Of a stretch of DNA of 64,000 bases, positions 17,395 through 25,511 are shown in pieces. Within the stretch, counting starts at the first letter, position 1. Each line of letters starts with the position of its first letter. The translations under genes were made by a program, and so were the position numbers. A model generated the notes under the pieces. That model saw only the letters and a program-made list of their open reading frames with translations. It did no database searches and had not been told where the DNA came from. The stretch is from an uncultured Lachnospiraceae bacterium (GTDB lineage Bacteria > Bacillota > Clostridia > Lachnospirales > Lachnospiraceae): the NCBI GenBank assembly GCA_947625015.1, contig CANQMR010000005.1, forward strand, positions 1 to 64,000, given 5' to 3'.

Positions 17395-19488
17395 TTATTT
17401 GCGGTTTTCGTTATCCCAGAAATATACCACCACAGGATCCCCGATCTCAAAATTATTATAAATGGTCTCCGCCAAATCGTAGGGAAGATTCACACAGCCA
17501 TGGGAACCGCTGTAATAATATATGCTGCCCCCATACTGGCTCCGCCAGCCCGCCGCATCATGAAGGCCGATGCCGCCGTTAAACTGAAGCCAGAAGGTAA
17601 CGGGAGATTCGTACTCATACTCTGATGATGTCTGTTTAACCTTTACCTTTTTGCCCTTTTTCTTTTTGGTGACATATTTCGTGACCTGTACCCGCTCTCC
17701 CCGAAGCACAGTGGGGCTTTTTTTATCCTGAATGGCATAAAGGCCGATACAGGTGCCGTCGCCGGTGGCCTCCTTGCCGGATACACAGTCGCCCTCTGCA
17801 ATTTTTTTGCCGTTCTTATAGGCAATCACCCGCTGTTCCGACAGATTCACCTCCACATAGGTCTTTCCAATATCATTTTCTCCCTGTAAAGTATATCCCT
17901 TACTTTCAAAGACTGCCTCCACCGTTGCGGATTTACCGGCGTTTAACGCCTTGTAAAGCGCGTCTGTCGTCTCCTGCTGGTTCATCTTGTAGCCAAAGGC
18001 AGAACCGAACACCTTCACCTTTTTGCTGCTAAAAGAGGTCGTGAAAGTGCGCTCGGTCTCCATGGTATCATATTCCTTGGCTAAAGACTCCACATACTTT
18101 TTCACCAGATTTTTGGAAACCTGATAATTTTCTCCCTTTTTCTCTAAAACCGTATTGTAAAGCTCCATGCCCGGCTCTAAGGTTAAGTCGTCTAACTTCA
18201 GCTTTATCACACTCTTTTCATAAGCACTTTTTGCCTCGTATTCCGCCTGTAACTCCTCGTCGGCTTCATAGACTGCCGGCAGCTTATAACAACCCGCCTC
18301 TTTAAGATTCAGGGCAGACTGCACCGTAGATAAGCTGTTTTCCACTGCCTTTTTAAAGGCCGCAGTATCAATGGTGCTGCCTAATACCTCTTTCACAATC
18401 TTAAATTTTCCGTCCTCTACCCCGACATAGGCGTCTTTTGGCGCAGCCATCAGTTTCTTATCAAGTATCTTCATGGAATCATACTGTGCATCTAAGGCTT
18501 TTTCATCCCATACCGCATCTGCGCCGACGGTATAATCATGATGCCCGAACATATTGACAAACCACAGATACGGCTGTTGTTGCCTGATACAATTATCCAT
18601 CTCATCACGCAGGGTAATCTGCATGGAAATATCCTTACCGTTGATGGACACCTGCTTGCCGTCAATGGTGTCCATCGTCAGCGTATAATTGGTATAAAAA
18701 TCATCCAGCTTTTGTTTGGTCTGTTCCTTACTCATATTGGAAGCTAACACGCCGTTTATTGCAACATCCGGATAAAAATGTCCGGAAAAATAGATATATC
18801 CGCCTGCATAGACAACCGCTAACAAAACGACTACCGTCAAAAGTATAATTCCGGCAATCTTTCTGCCCTTCCGGCTATCCTTCGGATCGTAATATCTGTC
18901 GTCTTTTTCCTTATCCTCGTCAGATGCAGCTTTCTCTTCATCTTTTGGAACGGTTGCTTCCTTTTCTTCTTTTTTGCTCGTTTCGGGCTTCTCGTCGGAC
19001 TTGGCTTTCGCTCCGTCCTTTAAACCGGCTGCATCTTTTTCTTTCTTCTGGCCCGTTTCTTTCTTCTCGTCAGTCTTGGCTTTCTCTCCGTCCTTTGAGT
19101 CGGTTGTTTCTTTTTCTTCTTTTTTGCTCGTTTCCGGTTTATCATCAGTCTTGGCTTTCGCTCCGTCTTTTGAAGCGGCTGCATCCTTTTCTTTCTTCTC
19201 TTCGGATTTTGTTTTTTCACTGTCCTTTAAAGCGGTTGTTTCTTCTTCTTTCTTTTCTTCCGTTTCCGGCTTCTCGGCAGTCTTGGCTTTTTCGCTATCC
19301 TTTGAAGTGGCAGTTTTCTTTTCTTCCTCTCCATCCTTTGAGTCAGCGGTTTCCTTTTGGCTCTTTTCATCTGCTCCGGCAGTATCGTCAGCCTTCTTAA
19401 GCTCATCAAAATCTGTAATTTCCTGAGTAGGTTCAACAGATGTTCCCTTTGTTTCTTTCTCTTTTTCCTTTTTCTTCGTATCGTCCAT
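17395..19488 (-). CDS. L,D-transpeptidase (YkuD) with charged cytoplasmic repeat region
   Basis: A 697-residue enzyme that cross-links or anchors peptidoglycan through a catalytic cysteine. Residues 1-208 are cytoplasmic and very rich in K, E, D, T and A, with 25-residue repeats at 73-191. A transmembrane helix follows (209-235), then a PG_binding_4-like region (about 236-560) and a C-terminal YkuD domain with SGSHGCVNLP; the cysteine is near residue 665 and an upstream histidine is in GIGLHDAAGW. The start has GGAGAGTAGAA. The very long charged cytoplasmic head is unusual for this class. Confidence 0.93.
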   Translation of the reverse strand: MDDTKKKEKEKETKGTSVEPTQEITDFDELKKADDTAGADEKSQKETADSKDGEEEKKTATSKDSEKAKTAEKPETEEKKEEETTALKDSEKTKSEEKKEKDAAASKDGAKAKTDDKPETSKKEEKETTDSKDGEKAKTDEKKETGQKKEKDAAGLKDGAKAKSDEKPETSKKEEKEATVPKDEEKAASDEDKEKDDRYYDPKDSRKGRKIAGIILLTVVVLLAVVYAGGYIYFSGHFYPDVAINGVLASNMSKEQTKQKLDDFYTNYTLTMDTIDGKQVSINGKDISMQITLRDEMDNCIRQQQPYLWFVNMFGHHDYTVGADAVWDEKALDAQYDSMKILDKKLMAAPKDAYVGVEDGKFKIVKEVLGSTIDTAAFKKAVENSLSTVQSALNLKEAGCYKLPAVYEADEELQAEYEAKSAYEKSVIKLKLDDLTLEPGMELYNTVLEKKGENYQVSKNLVKKYVESLAKEYDTMETERTFTTSFSSKKVKVFGSAFGYKMNQQETTDALYKALNAGKSATVEAVFESKGYTLQGENDIGKTYVEVNLSEQRVIAYKNGKKIAEGDCVSGKEATGDGTCIGLYAIQDKKSPTVLRGERVQVTKYVTKKKKGKKVKVKQTSSEYEYESPVTFWLQFNGGIGLHDAAGWRSQYGGSIYYYSGSHGCVNLPYDLAETIYNNFEIGDPVVVYFWDNENRK
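18916..19272 (-). repeat. Tandem 75-bp coding repeats in the L,D-transpeptidase gene
   Basis: The DNA encodes about five imperfect 25-residue units (one is shortened to 19) starting KPETSKKEEKE or KKETGQKKEKD and ending KAKTDE or similar. Units alternate between a KPET type and a KKET type, suggesting duplication of a two-unit block. Such tracts vary in length easily by slippage or recombination. Confidence 0.8.
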
Positions 19489-19498
19489 TTCTACTCTC

Positions 19499-20389
19499 CT
19501 ACACTGATTTCTGACAAAGCGTTACGGACACGATTTCCGGCAGGTTATTCACCCGGAATTTAAAGGTATGATTGCCCAGTCCACCGCTTAAAATCATATA
19601 TCTATTATTATTTGTAAATAATCCCTTATCATACTTCGGAAAAAAACGAATCATGGGCGACAGAACGCCGCCTAAAAACGGCAGCCGTATCATTCCGCCA
19701 TGCACATGTCCGGCAAAGGTAAGGTTTGCTCCCCAATCTGCATATTCCTTAAAATATTCCGGATTATGCGCCATAAAAATATGGTATCTGTCCGGTTCGC
19801 ATTTTCCAAACAGGGAAGTGAGATAATCCTGCGGCATAGGCGCCTTACGTAACCGGCGGTATAGCTCCGGCGTCAGATTGAGTCCATACAAATAAACCGC
19901 CTCGCCGTCCCTTACAATCGTTTCCCGCTCATCTAAAAGCAGATGTACCTCCGGAGAAAGCCGGGCCTTTAAATCCTTCCACATGCTGCCATAGGTATCG
20001 GTATAAAGCATGGCCCGCAGTTCATGGTTTCCCAGACTGTAATAGACCGGCGCAATCTCACATAGAGCGTTCACCGTCCGGGCCGCAAATGCAACATCCG
20101 CCCCCGGCTTTCCGATTATCATATCTCCCGTTATCAATATGATGTCCGGCTTTAACTGCCTTATACTTTGAAAAAGCCTCTCATTCTCCCTGCCAAAGGA
20201 CGCATTGTGTAAATCCGTTAAGTGCACAATATGATATCCGTCAAAGGCCGCCGGAATAAGAGAATCGGCAATCCGGTATTTCGTGACCGAAAGCCTCCGG
20301 TTTTCAAAATAGCTGATTAACAGCACGCAAACCAGACAAACAATAATTAGTATACTAAGAATTTCCAATATATTCAAGCAGAATTTCAT
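19499..20389 (-). CDS. Membrane-anchored metallophosphoesterase (YkuE/YaeI-like)
   Basis: A 296-residue calcineurin-like phosphoesterase with an N-terminal transmembrane helix (ILSILIIVCLVCVLLI). The metal-binding motif set is complete: HLTDLHN, ITGDM, SLGNHE, MAHNPEY and AGHVHGG. Related proteins act on membrane lipids or cell-surface UDP-linked substrates; the substrate here is not known. The ATG at 20389 follows AAGGAGTTACAA and is preferred over an upstream in-frame start inside the carboxypeptidase gene. It lies between a D,D-carboxypeptidase and an L,D-transpeptidase. Confidence 0.9.
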   Translation of the reverse strand: MKFCLNILEILSILIIVCLVCVLLISYFENRRLSVTKYRIADSLIPAAFDGYHIVHLTDLHNASFGRENERLFQSIRQLKPDIILITGDMIIGKPGADVAFAARTVNALCEIAPVYYSLGNHELRAMLYTDTYGSMWKDLKARLSPEVHLLLDERETIVRDGEAVYLYGLNLTPELYRRLRKAPMPQDYLTSLFGKCEPDRYHIFMAHNPEYFKEYADWGANLTFAGHVHGGMIRLPFLGGVLSPMIRFFPKYDKGLFTNNNRYMILSGGLGNHTFKFRVNNLPEIVSVTLCQKSV

Positions 20390-20406
20390 TTGTAACTCCT
20401 TAAGGT

Positions 20407-21732
20407 TTAATAAATATTGATGAAACGTTTCCATATTTTGGCAAGGGCATGGTGGTATTTCTGCTGCTTAACAGTTTCCGCAGCAAGAATATCTACAGAA
20501 CCTAACACCGTTTCTCCCTGGGTATACTGCATTTTGGCAAGCACTTCCCCCTTCTTTACGGGAGCCTGATTCTTTACGATAACCAGTTCTTTGGAAACTT
20601 CTCCCTCTCCGGCATTTCCCACAAAGACATAGGTAAAATCATTGGCTGCCTTCACCGCAGCCGTATCCTTTATCCCGCCTTCTATGGCAATCTCAGCGGT
20701 TCCCTCCAACACTTTATGATCCTGATATATTTTACAGCTTGCGAACCCATAATTCAACAATTTTTCCGCATCCGAATAGCGGATATCCTTGGTTTTGGAA
20801 CCCATAACGACAGCAATCAGGGTAGTGCCGTTGCGGGTGGCCGTTGCAGACATGGAAAATCCTGCTGCTGAAGTATATCCCGTCTTCAAACCGTTGGCCC
20901 CCTCATACCGTTTCAGGAATTTGTTGGTATTGGCCAGACCAAATTCCGATTCACCCTTTTTGGTCTTATGGGTAATCGTATCCATCCAGATTGTGGTGTA
21001 ATCAAGAACCTCCGGATGCTTTAGCAAAAGCTCCCTGGAAAGAATGGCGATATCCCTGGCGCTCATTAAATGTCCCTCCGCCTCTAAGCCGCAGGCATTG
21101 GCAAAACTGGAATTGTTCATGCCAAGCTGCCTTGCCCGCTCGTTCATCATCGCTACGAACGCTTCCTCGCTTCCGGCAACGGCCTCTCCAACAGCCACAG
21201 CCGCATCATTGGCGGAGGATACAATCATGCATTTTAACATATCCTGTACCGTCTGCGTCTCGCCCGTTTCCAGATATACCTGACTGCCTCCCATGCTGGC
21301 GGCATGCTCCGAAACCGTTATGGTTCCGTCAAGGCTCAGTTTTCCCGAATCAATAGCCTCAAAGGCCAAAAGCATGGTCATAATCTTGGTGACGGAGGCC
21401 GGTCTTCTGGCAGTATCCGCATCCTTTTCATACAACACCTGCCCGCTGTTAAGCTCCATCAGCAGGACGGAGGGCGACTCTATATCCAACACAGCGCCAT
21501 TGTCCGCCGCAGGGTTTGTCTGCGCAGTTTCTGCTGTCTGCTCCTGCGTTGTTTCTGCCGTCCCCTCCTGTGTAGCTTCTGCCGTCTCCTTCTGTGTAGT
21601 TTCTGCTGCCTCCTGCGTTGTTTCTGCTGCCTCGCTGCCGTTTTCCGTCGCAAATGCAGAAGAAACCGGTAAAAGGCACAACAGCATTACGATAACCATA
21701 TAAATTGAAATTCTCTTTTTCACTGAAAACAC
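20407..21732 (-). CDS. D-alanyl-D-alanine carboxypeptidase (DacF-like)
   Basis: A 441-residue low-molecular-weight penicillin-binding protein that trims the terminal D-alanine from peptidoglycan stems. It has a signal peptide, a T/E/A/Q-rich linker of short repeats (TQEAAETTQ and variants, about residues 34-72), then the peptidase S11 domain with SVTK, SAN and KTG motifs, and a C-terminal beta domain. The start appears to be GTG at 21732, with a second GTG nine bases on; the ribosome binding site is weak. A second S11 carboxypeptidase lies at 29.3-30.6 kb. Confidence 0.92.
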   Translation of the reverse strand: MFSVKKRISIYMVIVMLLCLLPVSSAFATENGSEAAETTQEAAETTQKETAEATQEGTAETTQEQTAETAQTNPAADNGAVLDIESPSVLLMELNSGQVLYEKDADTARRPASVTKIMTMLLAFEAIDSGKLSLDGTITVSEHAASMGGSQVYLETGETQTVQDMLKCMIVSSANDAAVAVGEAVAGSEEAFVAMMNERARQLGMNNSSFANACGLEAEGHLMSARDIAILSRELLLKHPEVLDYTTIWMDTITHKTKKGESEFGLANTNKFLKRYEGANGLKTGYTSAAGFSMSATATRNGTTLIAVVMGSKTKDIRYSDAEKLLNYGFASCKIYQDHKVLEGTAEIAIEGGIKDTAAVKAANDFTYVFVGNAGEGEVSKELVIVKNQAPVKKGEVLAKMQYTQGETVLGSVDILAAETVKQQKYHHALAKIWKRFINIY

Positions 21733-21840
21733 CCATATTTTCTTTCTTACAGTTTATTAACAAATCTGCGGTTTTATTCTTTTTCCAGGTATTTTCAGGG
21801 CAACGGCAAAATCATATATATCTTGTCAGCATGAGCTTTG

Positions 21841-23190
21841 TCATTTTTCTGAACCGGACAGGTCCTCTTTCGTAATCACCTCGTAGACAATCCGGTTGTG
21901 GAAATCCTTTTTTTCCGACAGGTTATAGGCTTTCACAAACCTTGCCTTTGCCTCCCGCAGTCGCCCTTCGTCGTTAGCAAAAAGCACCGCCACCGGCTCC
22001 TCCGGCTTTACTGCATCCCCTAAATGCTTATACAGGCGGATTCCCACCGTCAGGTCAATCACATCCTCCTTGGTCTGTCGTCCGCCACCAAGAACTAAGG
22101 AAGCCATACCGATTTCCTGATTGTCGCAGGAAATGAGATAGGCATGGTCAAAGGGTTTTTCCTGCAAATCCCGGCCGTAGACCGTTTCCGAAAGCCCGGC
22201 CCTTTCAAAATTACCGGATTCCAGTTCCCCGGCGTCGCCTCCCTGGGCTTTTACAAACTCCTTAAATTTATCAAAAGCCTTGCCGGAGGAAATGCTTTCT
22301 GCAACCATTGCTTTTGCCTCATCGATTGCGGCCGCCTTCCCGGCGGCAATCAGCATATAGGCGGCAAGGGTTTCAGAAACCTCCATAAGCCTTCTCTCCC
22401 CTCTGCCCTTCAGACATTCCACAGCCTCCTCAACTTCTAATATATTTCCCACTGTATTTCCCAGCGGCTCATTCATATCCGTTATCACTGCGGTAGTGTT
22501 CCTTCCGGCCATGGCGCCAATGGCAACCATGGTCTTTGCCAGTCCCCTTGCCTCCTCCAATGTCTTCATAAAGGCGCCGGAACCGGTCTTTACATCGAGC
22601 ACAATCGCATCTGCACCGGCAGCCAGTTTTTTGCTCATAATGCTTGCCGCAATCAGGGAAACATTGTCTACGGTTGCCGTCACATCCCGAAGGGCATAGA
22701 TTTTCTTATCCGCCGGGGCAAGATTGGCAGTCTGTCCCACAATGGCAAGGCCAATGCGGTTGACCTGTTCCACAAACTGCCGCTCCGGCAGGGCAGTCTG
22801 AAACCCTTTGATACTCTCTAACTTGTCAATGGTTCCGCCTGTATGTCCAAGGCCCCTGCCGCTCATCTTGGCCACAGGCACGCCCAGACTGGCAAGAATG
22901 GGGCCGATGATTAAACTCGTCTTATCCCCCACGCCGCCTGTGGAATGTTTATCTACTTTAATCCCGTTAATGCCGGACAAGTCCAGCCGCTCCCCGCTGT
23001 CCGCCATGGCCATGGTAAGCCGGGTGGTCTCCTCCGGGTTCATCCCCTGAAAATAAACGGCCATTAAAAATGCGGCCATCTGATAGTCGGGAATCTCCCC
23101 TTTGGTATACCCGTCTACAAGATAACTAATCTCTTCTTTGGAAAGCGCCTTCCCATTGCGCTTTTTCATGATGATATCATATACATGCAT
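21841..23190 (-). CDS. pdp: Pyrimidine-nucleoside phosphorylase
   Basis: A 449-residue enzyme that splits uridine, thymidine or deoxyuridine with phosphate. Motifs are KHSTGGVGDKTSLIIGP (phosphate binding) and SGRGLGHTGGTIDKLES. Length and the Firmicute context favour the dual-specificity Pdp form over strict thymidine phosphorylase (DeoA). It starts 13 bases after deoB, so the two form an operon converting pyrimidine nucleosides to ribose-5-phosphate or deoxyribose-5-phosphate. Confidence 0.95.
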   Translation of the reverse strand: MHVYDIIMKKRNGKALSKEEISYLVDGYTKGEIPDYQMAAFLMAVYFQGMNPEETTRLTMAMADSGERLDLSGINGIKVDKHSTGGVGDKTSLIIGPILASLGVPVAKMSGRGLGHTGGTIDKLESIKGFQTALPERQFVEQVNRIGLAIVGQTANLAPADKKIYALRDVTATVDNVSLIAASIMSKKLAAGADAIVLDVKTGSGAFMKTLEEARGLAKTMVAIGAMAGRNTTAVITDMNEPLGNTVGNILEVEEAVECLKGRGERRLMEVSETLAAYMLIAAGKAAAIDEAKAMVAESISSGKAFDKFKEFVKAQGGDAGELESGNFERAGLSETVYGRDLQEKPFDHAYLISCDNQEIGMASLVLGGGRQTKEDVIDLTVGIRLYKHLGDAVKPEEPVAVLFANDEGRLREAKARFVKAYNLSEKKDFHNRIVYEVITKEDLSGSEK

Positions 23191-23203
23191 AATCTATCTC
23201 CTC

Positions 23204-24373
23204 TTACAATTTATCTTTGAAACTAACGCCTATGGGCAGGGGGCCTACGCCAAAATTTTCCGCAATGGTTGCGCCGATGTCCGCAAAAGTATCGAGGACG
23301 CCCAGATTCACACCATGATCCATGCCCTTATGGTAGACAAGCACAGGAATATATTCCCTGGTGTGGTCCGTCCCCCGGAAAGTGGGATCACAGCCATGGT
23401 CCGCATTGATAATCAGCAAATCGTCCTTTTGCATTTTAGCAATCAGCCTGCTTAACCCTTTGTCAAAGGTTTCCAATCCCTGGGCGTAACCCTCCACATC
23501 ACGCCTGTGTCCCCATGTGGAATCGAACTCTACCAGATTGGTAAATATCAGTCCCTCATGCTGGGTGTCCATGAAATCCATAGTCTTTTCCATGCCGTCA
23601 ATATTGCTCTTGGTGTGGACGGTATCGCCAATGCCTGTTCCGCAGAAAATGTCATGGATTTTCCCCACGCCTGTTACCCTGTATCCCGCTTCTGTCAGAT
23701 AACTTAACAGGTTGTCTTCGCTGGGTTTCAGGGAAAAGTCCCTGCGGTTCGGCGTACGGACATACTTGACGCCGTCTTTGACAAACGGTCTGGCAATGAC
23801 TCTTGCCACAGCGTGTTCCCCGGTAAGCAGGTCTCTGGCCGTCTCACAAATCCGGTAAAGCCTGTCAATGGGAATGACATCTTCGTGGGCCGCAATCTGA
23901 AATACGGAATCCGCAGAGGTATAGACAATGGGATATCCGGTCTTCATATGCTCGTTTCCCAGTTCGTTGATAATCTGGGTTCCGCTGGCTACAATATTGC
24001 CAAGATAGCCCTTACAGCCCGTACGCCTGACAAATTCCTCCATCAGTTCCTCCGGGAATCCCAACGGATAGGTGGGAAAGGGCTGTCTCGTCTCTATCCC
24101 GGTCATCTCCCAGTGCCCTGTCGTGGTGTCCTTTCCCTTTGATAATTCCCTGGCTTTCCCATAGGCGCCTATGGGAATCATGTCCGTCTTTGGCAGGGTC
24201 GTTCCGTCAATGGAAAACAGCCCTAACTTTTCCATGTTGGGAACCTGAAGCTGTCCACGCTCCTTTAATATATTGCCTAAGGTATCCGCCCCCACATCCC
24301 CGAAACAGTCTGCGTCCGGCGCTTCTCCAATTCCCACACTGTCCAATATAATCCAAATCACCCGTTTATACAT
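23204..24373 (-). CDS. deoB: Phosphopentomutase
   Basis: A 389-residue metalloenzyme of the alkaline phosphatase superfamily that interconverts (deoxy)ribose-1- and -5-phosphates. Visible motifs are LDSVGIGEAPDAD at the N-terminus with metal ligands, KDTTTGHWEM containing the phosphorylated threonine, and NADHGCDPTFRGTDHTRE. Start is supported by GGAGGAGATATC. It precedes pdp by 13 bases. Confidence 0.97.
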   Translation of the reverse strand: MYKRVIWIILDSVGIGEAPDADCFGDVGADTLGNILKERGQLQVPNMEKLGLFSIDGTTLPKTDMIPIGAYGKARELSKGKDTTTGHWEMTGIETRQPFPTYPLGFPEELMEEFVRRTGCKGYLGNIVASGTQIINELGNEHMKTGYPIVYTSADSVFQIAAHEDVIPIDRLYRICETARDLLTGEHAVARVIARPFVKDGVKYVRTPNRRDFSLKPSEDNLLSYLTEAGYRVTGVGKIHDIFCGTGIGDTVHTKSNIDGMEKTMDFMDTQHEGLIFTNLVEFDSTWGHRRDVEGYAQGLETFDKGLSRLIAKMQKDDLLIINADHGCDPTFRGTDHTREYIPVLVYHKGMDHGVNLGVLDTFADIGATIAENFGVGPLPIGVSFKDKL

Positions 24374-24500
24374 GATATCTCCTCCATTCCGTAATCATTT
24401 CCCTATATTAATAGAATTTTACCATTTTTTACGGGATTTTACTACCAAAAAATGAATGGCGCACCGGTTTGCGAATTTTGAAATTTTTAAATGTTTGAGT

Positions 24501-24533
24501 GAATTAAATGTGAATTAAAGCTGAATTAAATTC
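24501..24533. repeat. Three 11-bp direct repeats
   Basis: Three adjoining units read GAATTAAATGT, GAATTAAAGCT and GAATTAAATTC. They end 10 bases before the -35 of the plus-strand antisense promoter. They could be a binding site for a regulator or an UP-like AT-rich element; both are guesses. Confidence 0.6.
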
Positions 24534-24543
24534 CGAAAAATAC

Positions 24544-24572
24544 TTGCAGATGATAAGACATTATGGTATTGT
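24544..24572 (+). promoter_or_regulatory. Promoter of the antisense RNA
   Basis: TTGCAG (24544-24549), 17-base spacer, TATTGT (24567-24572) preceded by TGG. It is the only plus-strand promoter I accept. It directs transcription towards the small hydrophobic peptide gene. Confidence 0.65.
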
Positions 24573-24578
24573 GAACAT

Positions 24579-24697
24579 AAAGAAGGGCATCTGCGTCAAC
24601 AGATACCCTACAGGAGCTACCGATAGACGGTTAGCCCGATTCATTTTGGCAGAAATAGCCGCCTCATTTTATCAGGTCAGGGGCGGCTATTTTTCTG
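24579..24697 (+). ncRNA. Putative type I antitoxin RNA
   Basis: A roughly 119-nt RNA is predicted from the promoter to the terminator. It would fold into a 5' stem-loop (AGGGCATCTG paired with CAGATACCCT, 24584-24609), a second hairpin GCTACCG/CGGTTAGC around 24616-24634, and the terminal hairpin at 24653-24692. Convergent overlap with the toxin-like gene and a shared terminator resemble the Fst/par layout. The exact family is not identified. Confidence 0.65.
24653..24692. terminator. Bidirectional terminator shared by toxin mRNA and antisense RNA
   Basis: AAATAGCCGCC (24653-24663) pairs with GGCGGCTATTT (24682-24692). A T-run follows on the plus strand. The right arm contains the stop codon of the toxin-like peptide, so the two convergent RNAs overlap by at least 40 bases here. 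Confidence 0.75.
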
Positions 24698-24785
24698 TCT
24701 TGTTATGATCTTTACCAAAAGAGTATCCTATACCAAAGCAAGTCAAACCGAAGCTTAACGCTGCCATCAGGTTTAAAATATCCAT
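24687..24785 (-). CDS. Small hydrophobic peptide, putative type I toxin (32 aa)
   Basis: A 32-residue peptide starting MDILNLMAALSFGLTCFGIG and ending in a short polar tail (GKDHNKTEK). One membrane helix covers about residues 5-24. The ATG is preceded by AAAGGAGGGG with a 6-base spacing. Size, hydrophobicity, charged tail and the convergent antisense RNA fit the small membrane toxins (Fst/TxpA/holin-like) that damage the cell's own membrane. Its first 13 bases overlap the end of the secreted-protein gene, so it may be read from that mRNA; no clear promoter of its own was found. Confidence 0.72.
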   Translation of the reverse strand: MDILNLMAALSFGLTCFGIGYSFGKDHNKTEK

Positions 24786-25252
24786 AGGCAACCCCTCCTT
24801 TCCCAGATTCCGTTTCCGGTTTCTATGTAATCGGAGGTACCGCTTTCGCTAGAAGCGTTTTCGGAATCGTTCCCGGCACCTTCCTCAGAAAAGCTCGCTG
24901 AAATGGTTACATTCTTTTCGGGCATATTGAAGGTGAATCGGTTGTCTGTGGTGTTTTTCTTTGCCAGTACCTTGCCGGTATCGGTATTCGTTACCTTAAA
25001 CTGGCTGACAAGATAGCCCTTATCCGGCCTCAGTGTCACATCCACTTTGTCGTTTTTGTTGAACTTCCTGCTATTGCCGTCACCACCGGTAAAGACGATA
25101 GTGCCATGCTCCGCAGGGCTGATGGCAGCCGTATAAGCGGTTTGCTGTGCTTCCGTTGCCGTTGTCTCCGCCGCTAATGCGGTGATGTTGGTCGGTATGC
25201 ACATAATAACCGCCATGATTAACGCTGTCAGTCTGATTAGTTTGTGTTTCAT
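24773..25252 (-). CDS. Secreted protein with InlB-like beta repeat, probably truncated
   Basis: A 159-residue product with a signal peptide (about 1-28, cleavage near ALAAE). One module follows that resembles the divergent InlB B-repeat (GTIVFTGGDGNSRKF through MPEKNVTISASFSE), then a Ser/Glu-rich stretch. It ends abruptly with WERRGCLWIF inside the ribosome binding site and start of the toxin-like gene. The same N-terminal layout is common on large surface proteins of conjugative elements, so this is probably the remaining front part of a longer gene, though it may be a complete small protein. Start supported by AAAGGGATTAAGAG. Confidence 0.7.
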   Translation of the reverse strand: MKHKLIRLTALIMAVIMCIPTNITALAAETTATEAQQTAYTAAISPAEHGTIVFTGGDGNSRKFNKNDKVDVTLRPDKGYLVSQFKVTNTDTGKVLAKKNTTDNRFTFNMPEKNVTISASFSEEGAGNDSENASSESGTSDYIETGNGIWERRGCLWIF

Positions 25253-25394
25253 TTCTCTTAATCCCTTTCTTTAAATTATTTACCGCAGAAAAAAAACATT
25301 CTGCTGCATACATTTAAAATGGTAGAAAGGTGCAAAGTTGTTGCAAAAAACCAAAAAAAAATAAAAAAAACTTGCATGAACGGCGAAAAAATAA

Positions 25395-25429
25395 GCCTGT
25401 CAAGGCGGGGAACGCCCTGTCAAACAGGC
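25395..25429 (-). terminator. Second terminator after the secreted 503-aa gene
   Basis: On the minus strand GCCTGT pairs with ACAGGC around an inner GGCG/CGCC stem, followed by TTATTTTTT. It lies 31 bases past the first terminator and would insulate the short secreted-protein gene from upstream transcription. Confidence 0.65.
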
Positions 25430-25459
25430 ATATCTTATAAGAAATACCGGACCATAAAA

Positions 25460-25491
25460 AATCCCCTATCGGATAAACCGATAGAGGATTT
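25460..25491 (-). terminator. First terminator after the secreted 503-aa gene
   Basis: AATCCTCTATCGG pairs with CCGATAGGGGATT (one G-U pair on the minus strand) and is followed by TTTTTT. It lies 20 bases past the stop codon at 25512. Confidence 0.85.
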
Positions 25492-25511
25492 TCTGTTACA
25501 GCAAATATCTG

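Larger units (their letters stand above)
24374..24686. other. Gene-free gap holding an antisense RNA locus
   Basis: This 313-base stretch between the small toxin-like peptide and deoB codes for no protein that I can support. From left to right it holds an AT-rich deoB upstream region, three 11-base direct repeats, a plus-strand promoter, and a structured short RNA ending in a bidirectional hairpin. Confidence 0.6.

Noticed and set aside
18924-19426. Long plus-strand open frames opposite the L,D-transpeptidase repeats
   Set aside because: They result from the biased K/E/A-rich codons read on the other strand, giving Ser/Phe/Leu-rich nonsense with no ribosome binding site.
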